Of a stretch of 21,908 bases of DNA, positions 7,817 through 13,412 are shown piece after piece. The stretch lies in assembly GCA_905209765.1 (NCBI GenBank), contig CAJLUE010000026.1, forward strand, positions 1 to 21,908, read 5' to 3'. A model generated the notes under the pieces. That model searched no databases and had not been told where the DNA came from. It worked only from the letters and a program-made list of their open reading frames with translations. This DNA is from an uncultured Collinsella sp. (GTDB lineage: Bacteria; Actinomycetota; Coriobacteriia; Coriobacteriales; Coriobacteriaceae). Position numbers and translations under genes: made by a program. Within the stretch, counting starts at the first letter, position 1, and every line of letters begins with the position of its first letter.

Positions 7817-9169
7817 TTAGCTCTGAGCTCGCACGCGAGCGGCGCCGAGTTCGGTCAGATGGTATTTCTGGCCATGCTTGATGACCAAGCCGGCCTGCGC
7901 CAAGTCATTGAGCGTGCGTGACCAAGTGGGGGCCGAGTTTCCAAACGCCCTCGCCAGATCGGTTGCACCGCACGCTTGATTTTGCGCCAGATAGCCCAGC
8001 GCGGCGTTGCCGCGATCGCTTACGAACACGTCCGGTTGTGGCTGCGCATACTGATTTGCTGCATTAGGATACATCATTTGAGCTGCTGGTTGTTGAGAAC
8101 TCTGCATCGGCGGCATTTGCTGTTGAAAACTTTGAGGCCACTGTTGGTAAGGCTGTGGAGGCATCTGCTGGGCCCAGGGGTTGTACTGCTGCTGCGGCAT
8201 CTGCTGGTACGGCTGCTGATATCCCTGCTGGTACTGCTGCGGGAACGGTTGGCCGTACCCCAGTGGCGGCATCTGCTGATATGGATATCCCTGTTGGTAC
8301 GGCTGATAGCCCATTTGCTGGCCACCCGGTGCCCCCGTCGCCTGCTGCATTGCTGCTGCATCCTGATCCGCCAGCGGCACGGCCTCTGGCATGTTTGGCG
8401 GCATCGACATCGATGTCGCCTGGGGCTCTTGTGTGGGAAGCATTCCGGGCTGCTGCATCTGCCTCACGGGGGGCTGCATCTGCTGCGTTGCCATGGGCTG
8501 CTGTGCAAAAGCTCCCGGCAGGGGATATGTGGGCTGCTCCGTCTCGGGCCGCACGGCAGCACCGCGTCCACCGGCGCGCTCGATTTCCTGTACGCGTTTA
8601 GGGTCCAGGCTTACCGTCACCACGGTACCGCTACCCATGTTGTCCTCGATGGATACGGCACCGCCGGCGTTTTCCAAATACTCCTGCACCATGGGAAACC
8701 CTGCTCCGGTTCCACGGATATAGCGCTTCATCTTGCTGTTTGCACTGGTAACGCCAAAGTCGAAAGCGCGCTCCTTGTCGTCGATGCCGGGTCCTTGATC
8801 AGCAAAGCGGATGGTGTCTCCGCCGTCCAGAATCGAGATGATGGGCTCGGCAAAGTGCGCGTGGATAAAGTTTTCGACAATCTCGCGGATGACCATGAGC
8901 GAGATATGGCCACCTTGTTCTTTCATGCACTGGTAGACGGTGTTGGTCGTCTCTTCTAAATACGTGCGGACATCTTGCGGATCAATGACGATCACACGCG
9001 GTGTCGACAGCATGTCGTCATAGACGGCGATGCGCGCGGCGTACATGGCTTTTGGCGCCTGCGTGGTCGTCTGCTCGCCTTCCGCATGCTCTTCGCGCAC
9101 GCCGGTGATGTGCTCGTTGTCGGGTGCCGGGTCTCCGGAATCGACCATGGTGTAAAAGTCGTCAGACAT
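7817..9169 (-). CDS. GHKL-ATPase / prion-like linker / winged-helix protein upstream of dnaA (unknown function)
   Basis: I do not recognise a named family. The 450-residue protein has three parts. Residues 45-190 form a histidine-kinase/Hsp90-type ATP-binding fold: N-box REIVEN (Glu96, Asn100), G1 box DQGPGI (124-129), G2-like GTGAGFPMV (153-161) and GSGTVVTVSL (179-188). No phospho-acceptor histidine domain or transmembrane segment is seen, so it resembles anti-sigma-type ATPases more than a sensor kinase. Residues 212-378 are low-complexity, rich in Gln, Pro, Met and Tyr. Residues 381-450 look like a winged helix-turn-helix (TDLARAFGNSAPTWSRTLNDLAQAGLV, then a KYHLTE wing). The start ATG at 9169 has a weak ribosome binding site. 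It ends 15 bp before dnaA and faces the upstream origin region, suggesting a role in initiation or its control; this is inference. Confidence 0.85.
   Translation of the reverse strand: MSDDFYTMVDSGDPAPDNEHITGVREEHAEGEQTTTQAPKAMYAARIAVYDDMLSTPRVIVIDPQDVRTYLEETTNTVYQCMKEQGGHISLMVIREIVENFIHAHFAEPIISILDGGDTIRFADQGPGIDDKERAFDFGVTSANSKMKRYIRGTGAGFPMVQEYLENAGGAVSIEDNMGSGTVVTVSLDPKRVQEIERAGGRGAAVRPETEQPTYPLPGAFAQQPMATQQMQPPVRQMQQPGMLPTQEPQATSMSMPPNMPEAVPLADQDAAAMQQATGAPGGQQMGYQPYQQGYPYQQMPPLGYGQPFPQQYQQGYQQPYQQMPQQQYNPWAQQMPPQPYQQWPQSFQQQMPPMQSSQQPAAQMMYPNAANQYAQPQPDVFVSDRGNAALGYLAQNQACGATDLARAFGNSAPTWSRTLNDLAQAGLVIKHGQKYHLTELGAARVRAQS
8036..8536 (-). repeat. Low-complexity Gln/Pro/Tyr/Met-coding tract
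   Basis: This part of the ATPase gene encodes residues 212-378, built from irregular repeats of Tyr-Gln-Gln, Pro-Tyr-Gln-Gln and Gln-Gln-Met-Pro-Pro units. On the plus strand it appears as recurring CTGCTG, CTGGTA and GGCTGC words. The repeats are imperfect, with codon variation, so they look like selected protein composition rather than a recent DNA expansion. Length variation between strains would be expected. Confidence 0.8.
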
Positions 9170-9412
9170 GCCGCTCGCAATCTTTCAAAAGGTTTCGAAC
9201 AAATAGTAGCTCACCGTGCAATGTTTCTCATCTTTCGACAACTTTTCAAAACCTGTTGAAAACTTTGGAAAACGGGCGAAAAGTTCTCAACATTGCCAAC
9301 ATGACCTGTTGAAAACTCGGTGAAATATCGTGAAAAGTTGTCGTACCCCGCAAATTTCAGTTGGGCTTATGGGGGAACCGTGTGAACTGCGCGACCTTTT
9401 ACCTTTGATTTC
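9170..9412. other. oriC part 2: region upstream of the ATPase-dnaA genes
   Basis: This gene-free stretch lies between divergent transcription units. It holds a cluster of box-like 9-mers: TTTTCAACA on the minus strand at 9254-9262 and 9307-9315, TTCTCAACA on the plus strand at 9284-9292, and TTTTCAAAA at 9243-9251. The cluster is framed by a perfect 13-bp inverted repeat. The promoter for the minus-strand ATPase-dnaA genes must lie here or within the ATPase gene, but I found no convincing -35/-10 pair. A short TAGTAG at 9204-9209 is too brief to be called a trio array. Confidence 0.65.
9236..9343. repeat. Inverted-repeat frame around duplicated DnaA-box-like 13-mers
   Basis: CGACAACTTTTCA at 9236-9248 is exactly inverted at 9331-9343. 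Inside, the 13-mer CCTGTTGAAAACT is repeated directly at 9252-9264 and 9305-9317, 53 bp apart (about five helical turns). The same motif, in the opposite orientation, occurs as AGTTTTCAACAGG at 6051-6063 downstream of dnaA. The recurrence on both sides of dnaA supports a shared binding protein, most simply DnaA. Confidence 0.8.
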
Positions 9413-9442
9413 TTGACATTTGAACATTGATTTCCCTACAAT
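9413..9442 (+). promoter_or_regulatory. Promoter of the rpmH operon
   Basis: A perfect -35 box TTGACA (9413-9418) and a near-perfect -10 box TACAAT (9437-9442) are separated by 18 bp. This is the best vegetative promoter in the window and fits the high expression expected for rpmH. It predicts a leader of roughly 65 nt before the rpmH start. Confidence 0.88.
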
Positions 9443-9468
9443 CTTCAAGCTCACGTGTCTATATCTGC

Positions 9469-9486
9469 GTCCGCGCTCCCGCGGAC
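9469..9486 (+). other. GC-rich hairpin in the rpmH leader
   Basis: GTCCGCG (9469-9475) and CGCGGAC (9480-9486) form a perfect 7-bp stem with a CTCC loop, 14 nt before the AGGAGG of rpmH. An alternative pairing, GTGTC (9455-9459) with GACAC (9484-9488), would compete with it. There is no U-tract. It may stabilise the mRNA or regulate translation; this is speculative. Confidence 0.6.
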
Positions 9487-9514
9487 ACTCGAAATGCAGC
9501 AGGAGGAACTTAAG

Positions 9515-9649
9515 ATGAAGCGTACGTATCAGCCTAATAAGCGTAAGCGTGCCAAGACCCATGGCTTCCGTGCCCGTATGGCCACCAAGGGCGGTCGTGC
9601 CGTGCTCGCCCGTCGCCGCGCCAAGGGCCGCAAGCGTCTCACTGTCTAG
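9515..9649 (+). CDS. rpmH: 50S ribosomal protein L34
   Basis: The 44-residue basic protein beginning MKRTYQPNKRKRAKTHGF and continuing RMATKGGRAVL with a lysine/arginine-rich tail is unmistakably bL34, a component of the large ribosomal subunit. The start ATG at 9515 is preceded by AGGAGG at 9501-9506; an upstream in-frame start near 9455 would add non-conserved residues and bury this site. It is the first gene of a plus-strand unit with rnpA 20 bp downstream, a very widely conserved pair next to oriC. Confidence 0.98.
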   Translation: MKRTYQPNKRKRAKTHGFRARMATKGGRAVLARRRAKGRKRLTV

Positions 9650-9669
9650 CAGCGATACACACATCTCGC

Positions 9670-10008
9670 ATGAAGACAATTAAGTCTCGGCAAGATTTCG
9701 AGCATGTGTTCAGTCAGGGGCGTCGTTTCAATCACCCTCTGATTCGAATGACCATATGTGAATCGGTTGGCGAAGGCGACTCCGGAAGGGTCGCCTTCGT
9801 TGGTGCTAAACGGCTCGGTTGTGCAGTTGTGCGCAACCGTTCTAAGCGTGTGATGCGCGAGGCCGCCCGCAGCTGCGGATTTCCCGTTGCGGGTTATGAC
9901 ATCATCTTGTTCGCGACTCCCAAGACGAGGATCTCCTCGCCGCAGGAGATGGACAAGGCATTGCGTTCGCTTATGAAGCGCGCCGGCGTTGCCGGGGAGG
10001 AGCGATGA
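9670..10008 (+). CDS. rnpA: Ribonuclease P protein component
   Basis: RnpA is the protein cofactor of RNase P, which removes 5' leaders from precursor tRNAs. The 112-residue product carries the family RNR signature as AVVRNRSKRVMREAAR at about residues 53-68, plus the N-terminal RQDFEHVFSQGRRF segment and the later YDIILFATP strand. Length and position after rpmH are typical. No strong Shine-Dalgarno is visible between the two genes (CATCTCGC-ATG), so translation may depend on ribosomes leaving rpmH. The stop overlaps the yidD start (ATGA). Confidence 0.96.
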   Translation: MKTIKSRQDFEHVFSQGRRFNHPLIRMTICESVGEGDSGRVAFVGAKRLGCAVVRNRSKRVMREAARSCGFPVAGYDIILFATPKTRISSPQEMDKALRSLMKRAGVAGEER

Positions 10009-10229
10009 GCAATCACGTTTTGCGACGTGTTGCCATCGCTCCTATTCGCATATATCAACAGGTTATTTCGCCCTTATTGCCTGACGCCTGCATTTATTAC
10101 CCAACGTGCTCGCAATACGCCGTCCAGGCGATTGAGAAGCACGGTGTTTTGAGAGGCTGCTGGCTTGCCGTGAGGCGCATCGCTCGCTGCAATCCCCTGC
10201 ACGTCGGCGGTTATGACCCTGTGCCCTAG
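10005..10229 (+). CDS. yidD: Membrane protein insertion efficiency factor YidD
   Basis: This 74-residue protein has the YidD signature: IYQQVISPLLPDACIYYPTCSQYAVQAIEKHG and CNPLHVGGYDPVP, with the conserved cysteines in the PTCSQY and RCNP motifs. YidD is a small membrane-associated helper of YidC-dependent insertion. It overlaps rnpA by 4 nt (ATGA) with a GGGGAGGAG ribosome binding site inside rnpA, and yidC follows 29 bp later. A hairpin spans its stop codon. Confidence 0.96.
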   Translation: MSNHVLRRVAIAPIRIYQQVISPLLPDACIYYPTCSQYAVQAIEKHGVLRGCWLAVRRIARCNPLHVGGYDPVP

Positions 10230-10236
10230 CGGGCAC
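10221..10236 (+). other. Hairpin spanning the yidD stop codon
   Basis: GTGCCC (10221-10226) and GGGCAC (10231-10236) form a perfect 6-bp stem whose TAGC loop contains the yidD stop codon TAG. It ends 9 nt before the yidC GGAGGA site (10246-10251). No U-tract follows, so it is not a terminator; a role in mRNA processing or in setting the yidD/yidC ratio is possible. Confidence 0.55.
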
Positions 10237-10258
10237 TCGCTATCGGAGGAAAACTTAC

Positions 10259-11029
10259 ATGTGGGATTGGATCGTTAACATCCTTTTCGAGCTGCTCAAG
10301 CTCATCCAGACCTTTGCGGTCGACTGGGGCCTGTCCATCATCATCCTGGTGGTCATCATCCGTCTGCTGCTGACGCCGCTCATGCTCAAGTCGACCAAGT
10401 CGACGGCTCGCATGCAGGTGCTGCAGCCCAAGATGCTCGAGATCCAGGAGCGCTATGCCGACGATCCCCAGCGTCAGGCCGAGGAGATGCAGAAGTTCTA
10501 CAGCGAGAACAAGTTCAACCCCATGGCTGGCTGTCTGCCGCTGCTGATTCAGATGCCTATCCTGTTCGCCCTGTTTACATTGCTGCGCAACCTGCCGCAG
10601 TACTTTAACGACGGCACGTTCTCGTTCTTCAACATCCTGCCCGACCTGACCACCACGCCGAGCGCTTCCTTTGCCGATGGCTTTATGGTTGCACTGCCTG
10701 CGCTGGTCTGTCTGATCCTGTTCGCCGTCCTGACCCTGATTCCGCAGCTCTATATGTCGCGCAACCAGACCGGCCAGCAGGCTCAGAGCATGCGTATGAT
10801 GGCCGTTGTCATGACGGTCATGATGCTTTGGATGGGCTGGAGCCTTCCCGTTGGCGTTCTGCTGTACTACGACGTCTCGTCTGCTTGGCAGGTTATCCAG
10901 CAGATTTTTGTGACGCAGAAGGTCATCGACAAGGCGAAGGCCGATGAGGAGGAGCGTCTTAAGAACGCTCCGCTGCAGGTTGAGGTCACTCGTCGAGAGA
11001 AGAAGCCGCGCCCGCACAAGAAGAAGTAG
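10259..11029 (+). CDS. yidC: Membrane protein insertase YidC/Oxa1 family
   Basis: YidC inserts proteins into the cytoplasmic membrane, alone or with SecYEG. The 256-residue short Gram-positive-type protein shows a first membrane segment at about 22-40 containing the conserved arginine (Arg35, in VVIIRLLLTPL), then the charged cytoplasmic loop with KMLEIQERYADDPQ, the NPMAGCLPLLIQMPILFALF segment near 90-110, a pair of membrane segments at about 145-165 and 178-200, and the family motif GVLLYYDVSSAW. The tail is strongly basic (EKKPRPHKKK), as expected for ribosome contact. No lipoprotein signal is apparent. GGAGGA at 10246-10251 precedes the ATG. jag follows, the usual partner. Confidence 0.96.
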   Translation: MWDWIVNILFELLKLIQTFAVDWGLSIIILVVIIRLLLTPLMLKSTKSTARMQVLQPKMLEIQERYADDPQRQAEEMQKFYSENKFNPMAGCLPLLIQMPILFALFTLLRNLPQYFNDGTFSFFNILPDLTTTPSASFADGFMVALPALVCLILFAVLTLIPQLYMSRNQTGQQAQSMRMMAVVMTVMMLWMGWSLPVGVLLYYDVSSAWQVIQQIFVTQKVIDKAKADEEERLKNAPLQVEVTRREKKPRPHKKK

Positions 11030-11046
11030 TGGGATATCAATCTTAT

Positions 11047-11059
11047 TTAGGTACCTAAC
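11047..11059. repeat. Palindrome TTAGGTACCTAA, copy 1
   Basis: TTAGGTACCTAAC, containing a perfect 12-bp palindrome, lies between the yidC stop and jag. An identical 13-mer occurs at 14551-14563 over the stop codon of the small membrane protein gene. Function unknown; possible regulator site or recombination scar. Confidence 0.7.
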
Positions 11060-11073
11060 TTTTGGAGTACGTT

Positions 11074-11643
11074 ATGTCTGAAGAGATCATCGAGGATATG
11101 CTTGAGGAGGTTGCCCCGCAGGTCGCGGGCGATTATCCCGAGATTGCACAGCGCTACAAGGCTGGTGAAGAGCTGACCGATGAGGAGCTCGACACCATTG
11201 CCGATGTTGCGATTTCCATCCTGCGTTCCATCCTTTCGCACTTCGATGCTGCCAACTCTCCTATCGATGAGTATGAGGGCGACGAGGGTGAGCTGATTTT
11301 GGATGTAACGGCTCCCGACCTTGCTGTTCTCATTGGCCGTCATGGTCGCACCCTTGATGCCCTTCAGGTTATGTTCTCTTTGCTGGTGAGCCGCAAACTT
11401 GGCTTTAGGTATCCGGTTGTAGTGGACGTAGAGGGATACAAGAGTCGCCGTCAGGACAAGGTTGCCTCCATGGCTCAGTCTGCTGCCGAGCGTGCCATCC
11501 GCACTCATAAGAGTGTTTCGCTTCCGCCCATGAATGCCTACGAGCGTCGACTGGTTCACATTGCACTTCGTGGCAATGATGCCGTCGATACTCATTCTGA
11601 GGGTTCTGACCCTGATCGCCATGTGGTGATTGTTGCTCGATAA
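11074..11643 (+). CDS. jag: RNA-binding protein Jag/KhpB (KH and R3H domains)
   Basis: The 189-residue protein has a KH domain with the GxxG loop as LIGRHGRTLDALQ (GRHG at 88-91) and an R3H domain with the Arg-x3-His motif at residues 158-162, followed by VDTHSEGSDPDRHVVI. The N-terminal 70 residues are acidic; the separate Jag-N domain found in some homologues is not obvious. KhpB binds many RNAs with KhpA and influences cell division and cell-wall growth in Gram-positive bacteria. The ATG at 11074 with TTTGGAG upstream is preferred over an in-frame TTG at 11062 that falls within this site. A strong terminator follows. Confidence 0.94.
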   Translation: MSEEIIEDMLEEVAPQVAGDYPEIAQRYKAGEELTDEELDTIADVAISILRSILSHFDAANSPIDEYEGDEGELILDVTAPDLAVLIGRHGRTLDALQVMFSLLVSRKLGFRYPVVVDVEGYKSRRQDKVASMAQSAAERAIRTHKSVSLPPMNAYERRLVHIALRGNDAVDTHSEGSDPDRHVVIVAR

Positions 11644-11661
11644 TCTTCTCGAGCTTATGCT

Positions 11662-11693
11662 AAGGGGACGTGGTTTCCACGTCCCCTTTTTTT
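11662..11693 (+). terminator. Intrinsic terminator after jag
   Basis: AAGGGGACGTGG and CCACGTCCCCTT form a perfect 12-bp stem around TTT (11674-11676), running into a tract of seven T residues. It is a very strong rho-independent terminator ending the rpmH-rnpA-yidD-yidC-jag transcript. Confidence 0.95.
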
Positions 11694-11720
11694 GTCAAAA
11701 GTTCTCGATACACTGATTTT
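11692..11720 (+). promoter_or_regulatory. Weak candidate promoter for rsmG-parAB
   Basis: TTGTCA (11692-11697, five of six matches to the -35 consensus) is followed after 17 bp by GATTTT (11715-11720, three of six). It overlaps the T-tract of the jag terminator. A promoter is needed here because of that terminator, but this match is poor. The 9-mer TTTTTGTCA occurs twice (11689-11697, 11717-11725). Confidence 0.25.
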
Positions 11721-11739
11721 TGTCAGAAAGGAGCTTTCG

Positions 11740-12477
11740 TTGTTAGTACTTACTGATCAGCAGGCTGACGAGATGTTGAGTTGTCTAACTTCCTATTGCA
11801 AAGAGTATTCCTTGAGCGTAACTGATGTTGAGCTGAGGAAATGTATTCAGCATTTGGATTTGGTTCTAGAAACAAATAAGACAACAAATCTCACCCGTAT
11901 TCTTAACGTAGAAGATGCTGCAGTACTTCATATCCTCGACTCACTTGTTTTGCTCCCCTATATCAACAAGGCTCCTGAGGGAGCTTTGCTCGATATGGGA
12001 ACAGGTGCGGGCTTCCCTGGTATTCCATTAACCATAACCACGCATCGTAAAGCTACTTATATTGACTCTGTTGGCAAGAAGGTTGATGCGGTTAATTCCT
12101 TTGTCCATGCTCTTGGATTGAAACATGCTCATGCGGTTCATGATCGTCTTGAAGAATATGCTCGAAGCCATAAGAAGCAGTTCTCTGTTGTAACCGCCCG
12201 CGCACTGGCCCCTCTACCGATTCTTGTTGAGTATGCGGCTCCGTATCTGAAGGATGGAGGGCTATTTGTTATAACCAAGGGCAATCCTTCGGATGAGGAG
12301 CTTGCTTCCGGCATGTCAGCAGCTAAGATTTGCGGCTTCACTTTGCTTCTGAATGACACAATTGATTTGCCTGAAGGCTTGGGTCACAGGGAGTTCATTG
12401 TTCTTAAGAAGAGTCATCCAGCATCCGTCTCATTGCCTCGTGCAAATGGCGTGGCAAAGAAGAATCCGCTTGCCTAG
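11740..12477 (+). CDS. rsmG: 16S rRNA (guanine527-N7)-methyltransferase RsmG
   Basis: RsmG (GidB) uses S-adenosylmethionine to methylate G527 of 16S rRNA; loss can give low-level streptomycin resistance. The SAM-binding motif is LDMGTGAGFPGIPL, followed by the acidic strand end IDSVGKKVDAV, TARALAPLPILVEYAAPYLKDGG and a basic C-terminal end NGVAKKNPL. I choose TTG at 11740, giving 245 residues, because AAGGAG (11728-11733) is 6 nt upstream; an earlier TTG at 11692 lies inside the terminator. The gene is clearly AT-richer than its neighbours to the left. It is followed at once by the parS cluster and parA, a common arrangement. Confidence 0.93.
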   Translation: MLVLTDQQADEMLSCLTSYCKEYSLSVTDVELRKCIQHLDLVLETNKTTNLTRILNVEDAAVLHILDSLVLLPYINKAPEGALLDMGTGAGFPGIPLTITTHRKATYIDSVGKKVDAVNSFVHALGLKHAHAVHDRLEEYARSHKKQFSVVTARALAPLPILVEYAAPYLKDGGLFVITKGNPSDEELASGMSAAKICGFTLLLNDTIDLPEGLGHREFIVLKKSHPASVSLPRANGVAKKNPLA

Positions 12478-12478
12478 A

Positions 12479-12494
12479 TGTTTCACGTGAAACA
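12479..12494. promoter_or_regulatory. parS site 1
   Basis: TGTTTCACGTGAAACA is an exact match to the bacterial parS consensus for chromosomal ParB. It starts one base after the rsmG stop codon and is extended by one base each side into an 18-bp palindrome. Confidence 0.96.
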
Positions 12495-12517
12495 TAATGG
12501 ATACTAACAACTTGCAG

Positions 12518-12533
12518 TGTTTCACGTGAAACA
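12518..12533. promoter_or_regulatory. parS site 2
   Basis: Second exact copy of TGTTTCACGTGAAACA, 39 bp from the first. ParB loads here as a CTP-dependent clamp and slides along DNA (established for the family). Confidence 0.96.
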
Positions 12534-12556
12534 TGGCGGTTGATATCGATTCGGAA

Positions 12557-12572
12557 TGTTTCACGTGAAACA
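12557..12572. promoter_or_regulatory. parS site 3
   Basis: Third exact copy, again 39 bp from its neighbour and 39 bp before the parA start codon at 12612 counted from its last base to 12611. It lies in the presumed parAB control region, so ParB binding could also repress parAB. Confidence 0.96.
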
Positions 12573-12611
12573 TCCTCCGTTTGACAGCTTTAATACACAC
12601 CAGGAGGGACC

Positions 12612-13412
12612 GTGGGATTTCGCGACGTTAAGCGTTCTAAGAGCGCAAAAGACACGCGTATCATTGCAATCATCAATCAAAAAGGCGGCGTCGGTAAGTC
12701 AACGACGGCTGTAAACCTTGCAGCAGCACTGGGTGAGCAGGGTCGTAAGACACTGATTGTCGATTTTGATCCGCAGGGAAACAGCACCAGTGGATTCGGA
12801 ATTGAAAAAGAAGACCTTGATCACTGCATCTATGATGCATTGTTGAATGATGTGCCGGCAGAATCGCTTGTTCTTGATACAAATTGTAAAAAGGTATTCG
12901 TTATCCCGGCTACAATTCAACTTGCAGGCGCGGAAATTGAGCTCGTAAGCGCAATTGCTCGTGAAACCCGCCTCAAAGATTTGCTTGAGCCGATTCAGGA
13001 CGAGTTTGACTTTATTTTCATTGACTGTCCTCCTTCGCTCGGCCTGCTTACTATCAACGCTTTGACCGCAGCAGACAGCGTTTTGATTCCGATCCAGTGC
13101 GAATATTACGCACTCGAGGGCGTTACGAAGCTGCTTGAGTCAATGAAGATGGTCAAATCACGGCTGAACAAGGGCTTAGACACCTATGGTGTGCTTATGA
13201 CCATGTATGACTCGCGTACTTCACTATCGAATCAGGTTGTTGAGGAGGTTCAATCGTATTTTGGTGATAAGGCGTTTAAGACGCTAATCCCCCGTACGGT
13301 TAAAATCTCCGAAGCTCCGTCTTTTGGAGAACCGGTAATTACCTATGCACCTCAGAATAAGGGTGCAAAAGCATATATGAACCTTGCAAAAGAGGTGATC
13401 AAGCGTGCCTAG
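12612..13412 (+). CDS. parA: Chromosome partitioning ATPase ParA/Soj
   Basis: ParA is a deviant Walker-type ATPase that binds DNA non-specifically as an ATP dimer and moves ParB-parS complexes; in Bacillus it also controls DnaA. The 266-residue protein has the deviant Walker A KGGVGKST at residues 24-31 with the signature lysine, the A' motif VDFDPQGN and Walker B FIFIDCPPSLG. The start is GTG at 12612 with AGGAGGG just upstream. An approximately 15-residue basic N-terminal extension precedes the first strand. It overlaps parB by 8 nt. No separate promoter is evident; TTGACA at 12581-12586 is too close to the start to be its -35. Confidence 0.96.
   Translation: MGFRDVKRSKSAKDTRIIAIINQKGGVGKSTTAVNLAAALGEQGRKTLIVDFDPQGNSTSGFGIEKEDLDHCIYDALLNDVPAESLVLDTNCKKVFVIPATIQLAGAEIELVSAIARETRLKDLLEPIQDEFDFIFIDCPPSLGLLTINALTAADSVLIPIQCEYYALEGVTKLLESMKMVKSRLNKGLDTYGVLMTMYDSRTSLSNQVVEEVQSYFGDKAFKTLIPRTVKISEAPSFGEPVITYAPQNKGAKAYMNLAKEVIKRA

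Noticed and set aside
8036..8536. Possible CRISPR or tandem-repeat array
   Set aside because: Units are short, imperfect and in frame with a protein; there are no constant repeats with unique spacers.
7976..8959. 327-codon plus-strand frame rich in Leu, His and Arg opposite the ATPase gene
   Set aside because: It is the reverse complement of the Gln/Pro-coding repeats; the opposite strand carries clear GHKL motifs.
9204..9209. TAGTAG as a second DnaA-trio array
   Set aside because: Only two units and no adjoining AT-rich tract; likely chance.
10226..11017. 263-codon open frame on the minus strand opposite yidC
   Set aside because: Mirror of yidC codons; yidC is certain and the antisense product is low-complexity Gln/His/Arg-rich.
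12581..12596. TTGACA and TAATAC upstream of parA as a promoter
   Set aside because: The two hexamers are only 4 bp apart, and TTGACA is too close to the start codon to work as a -35 with a later -10.
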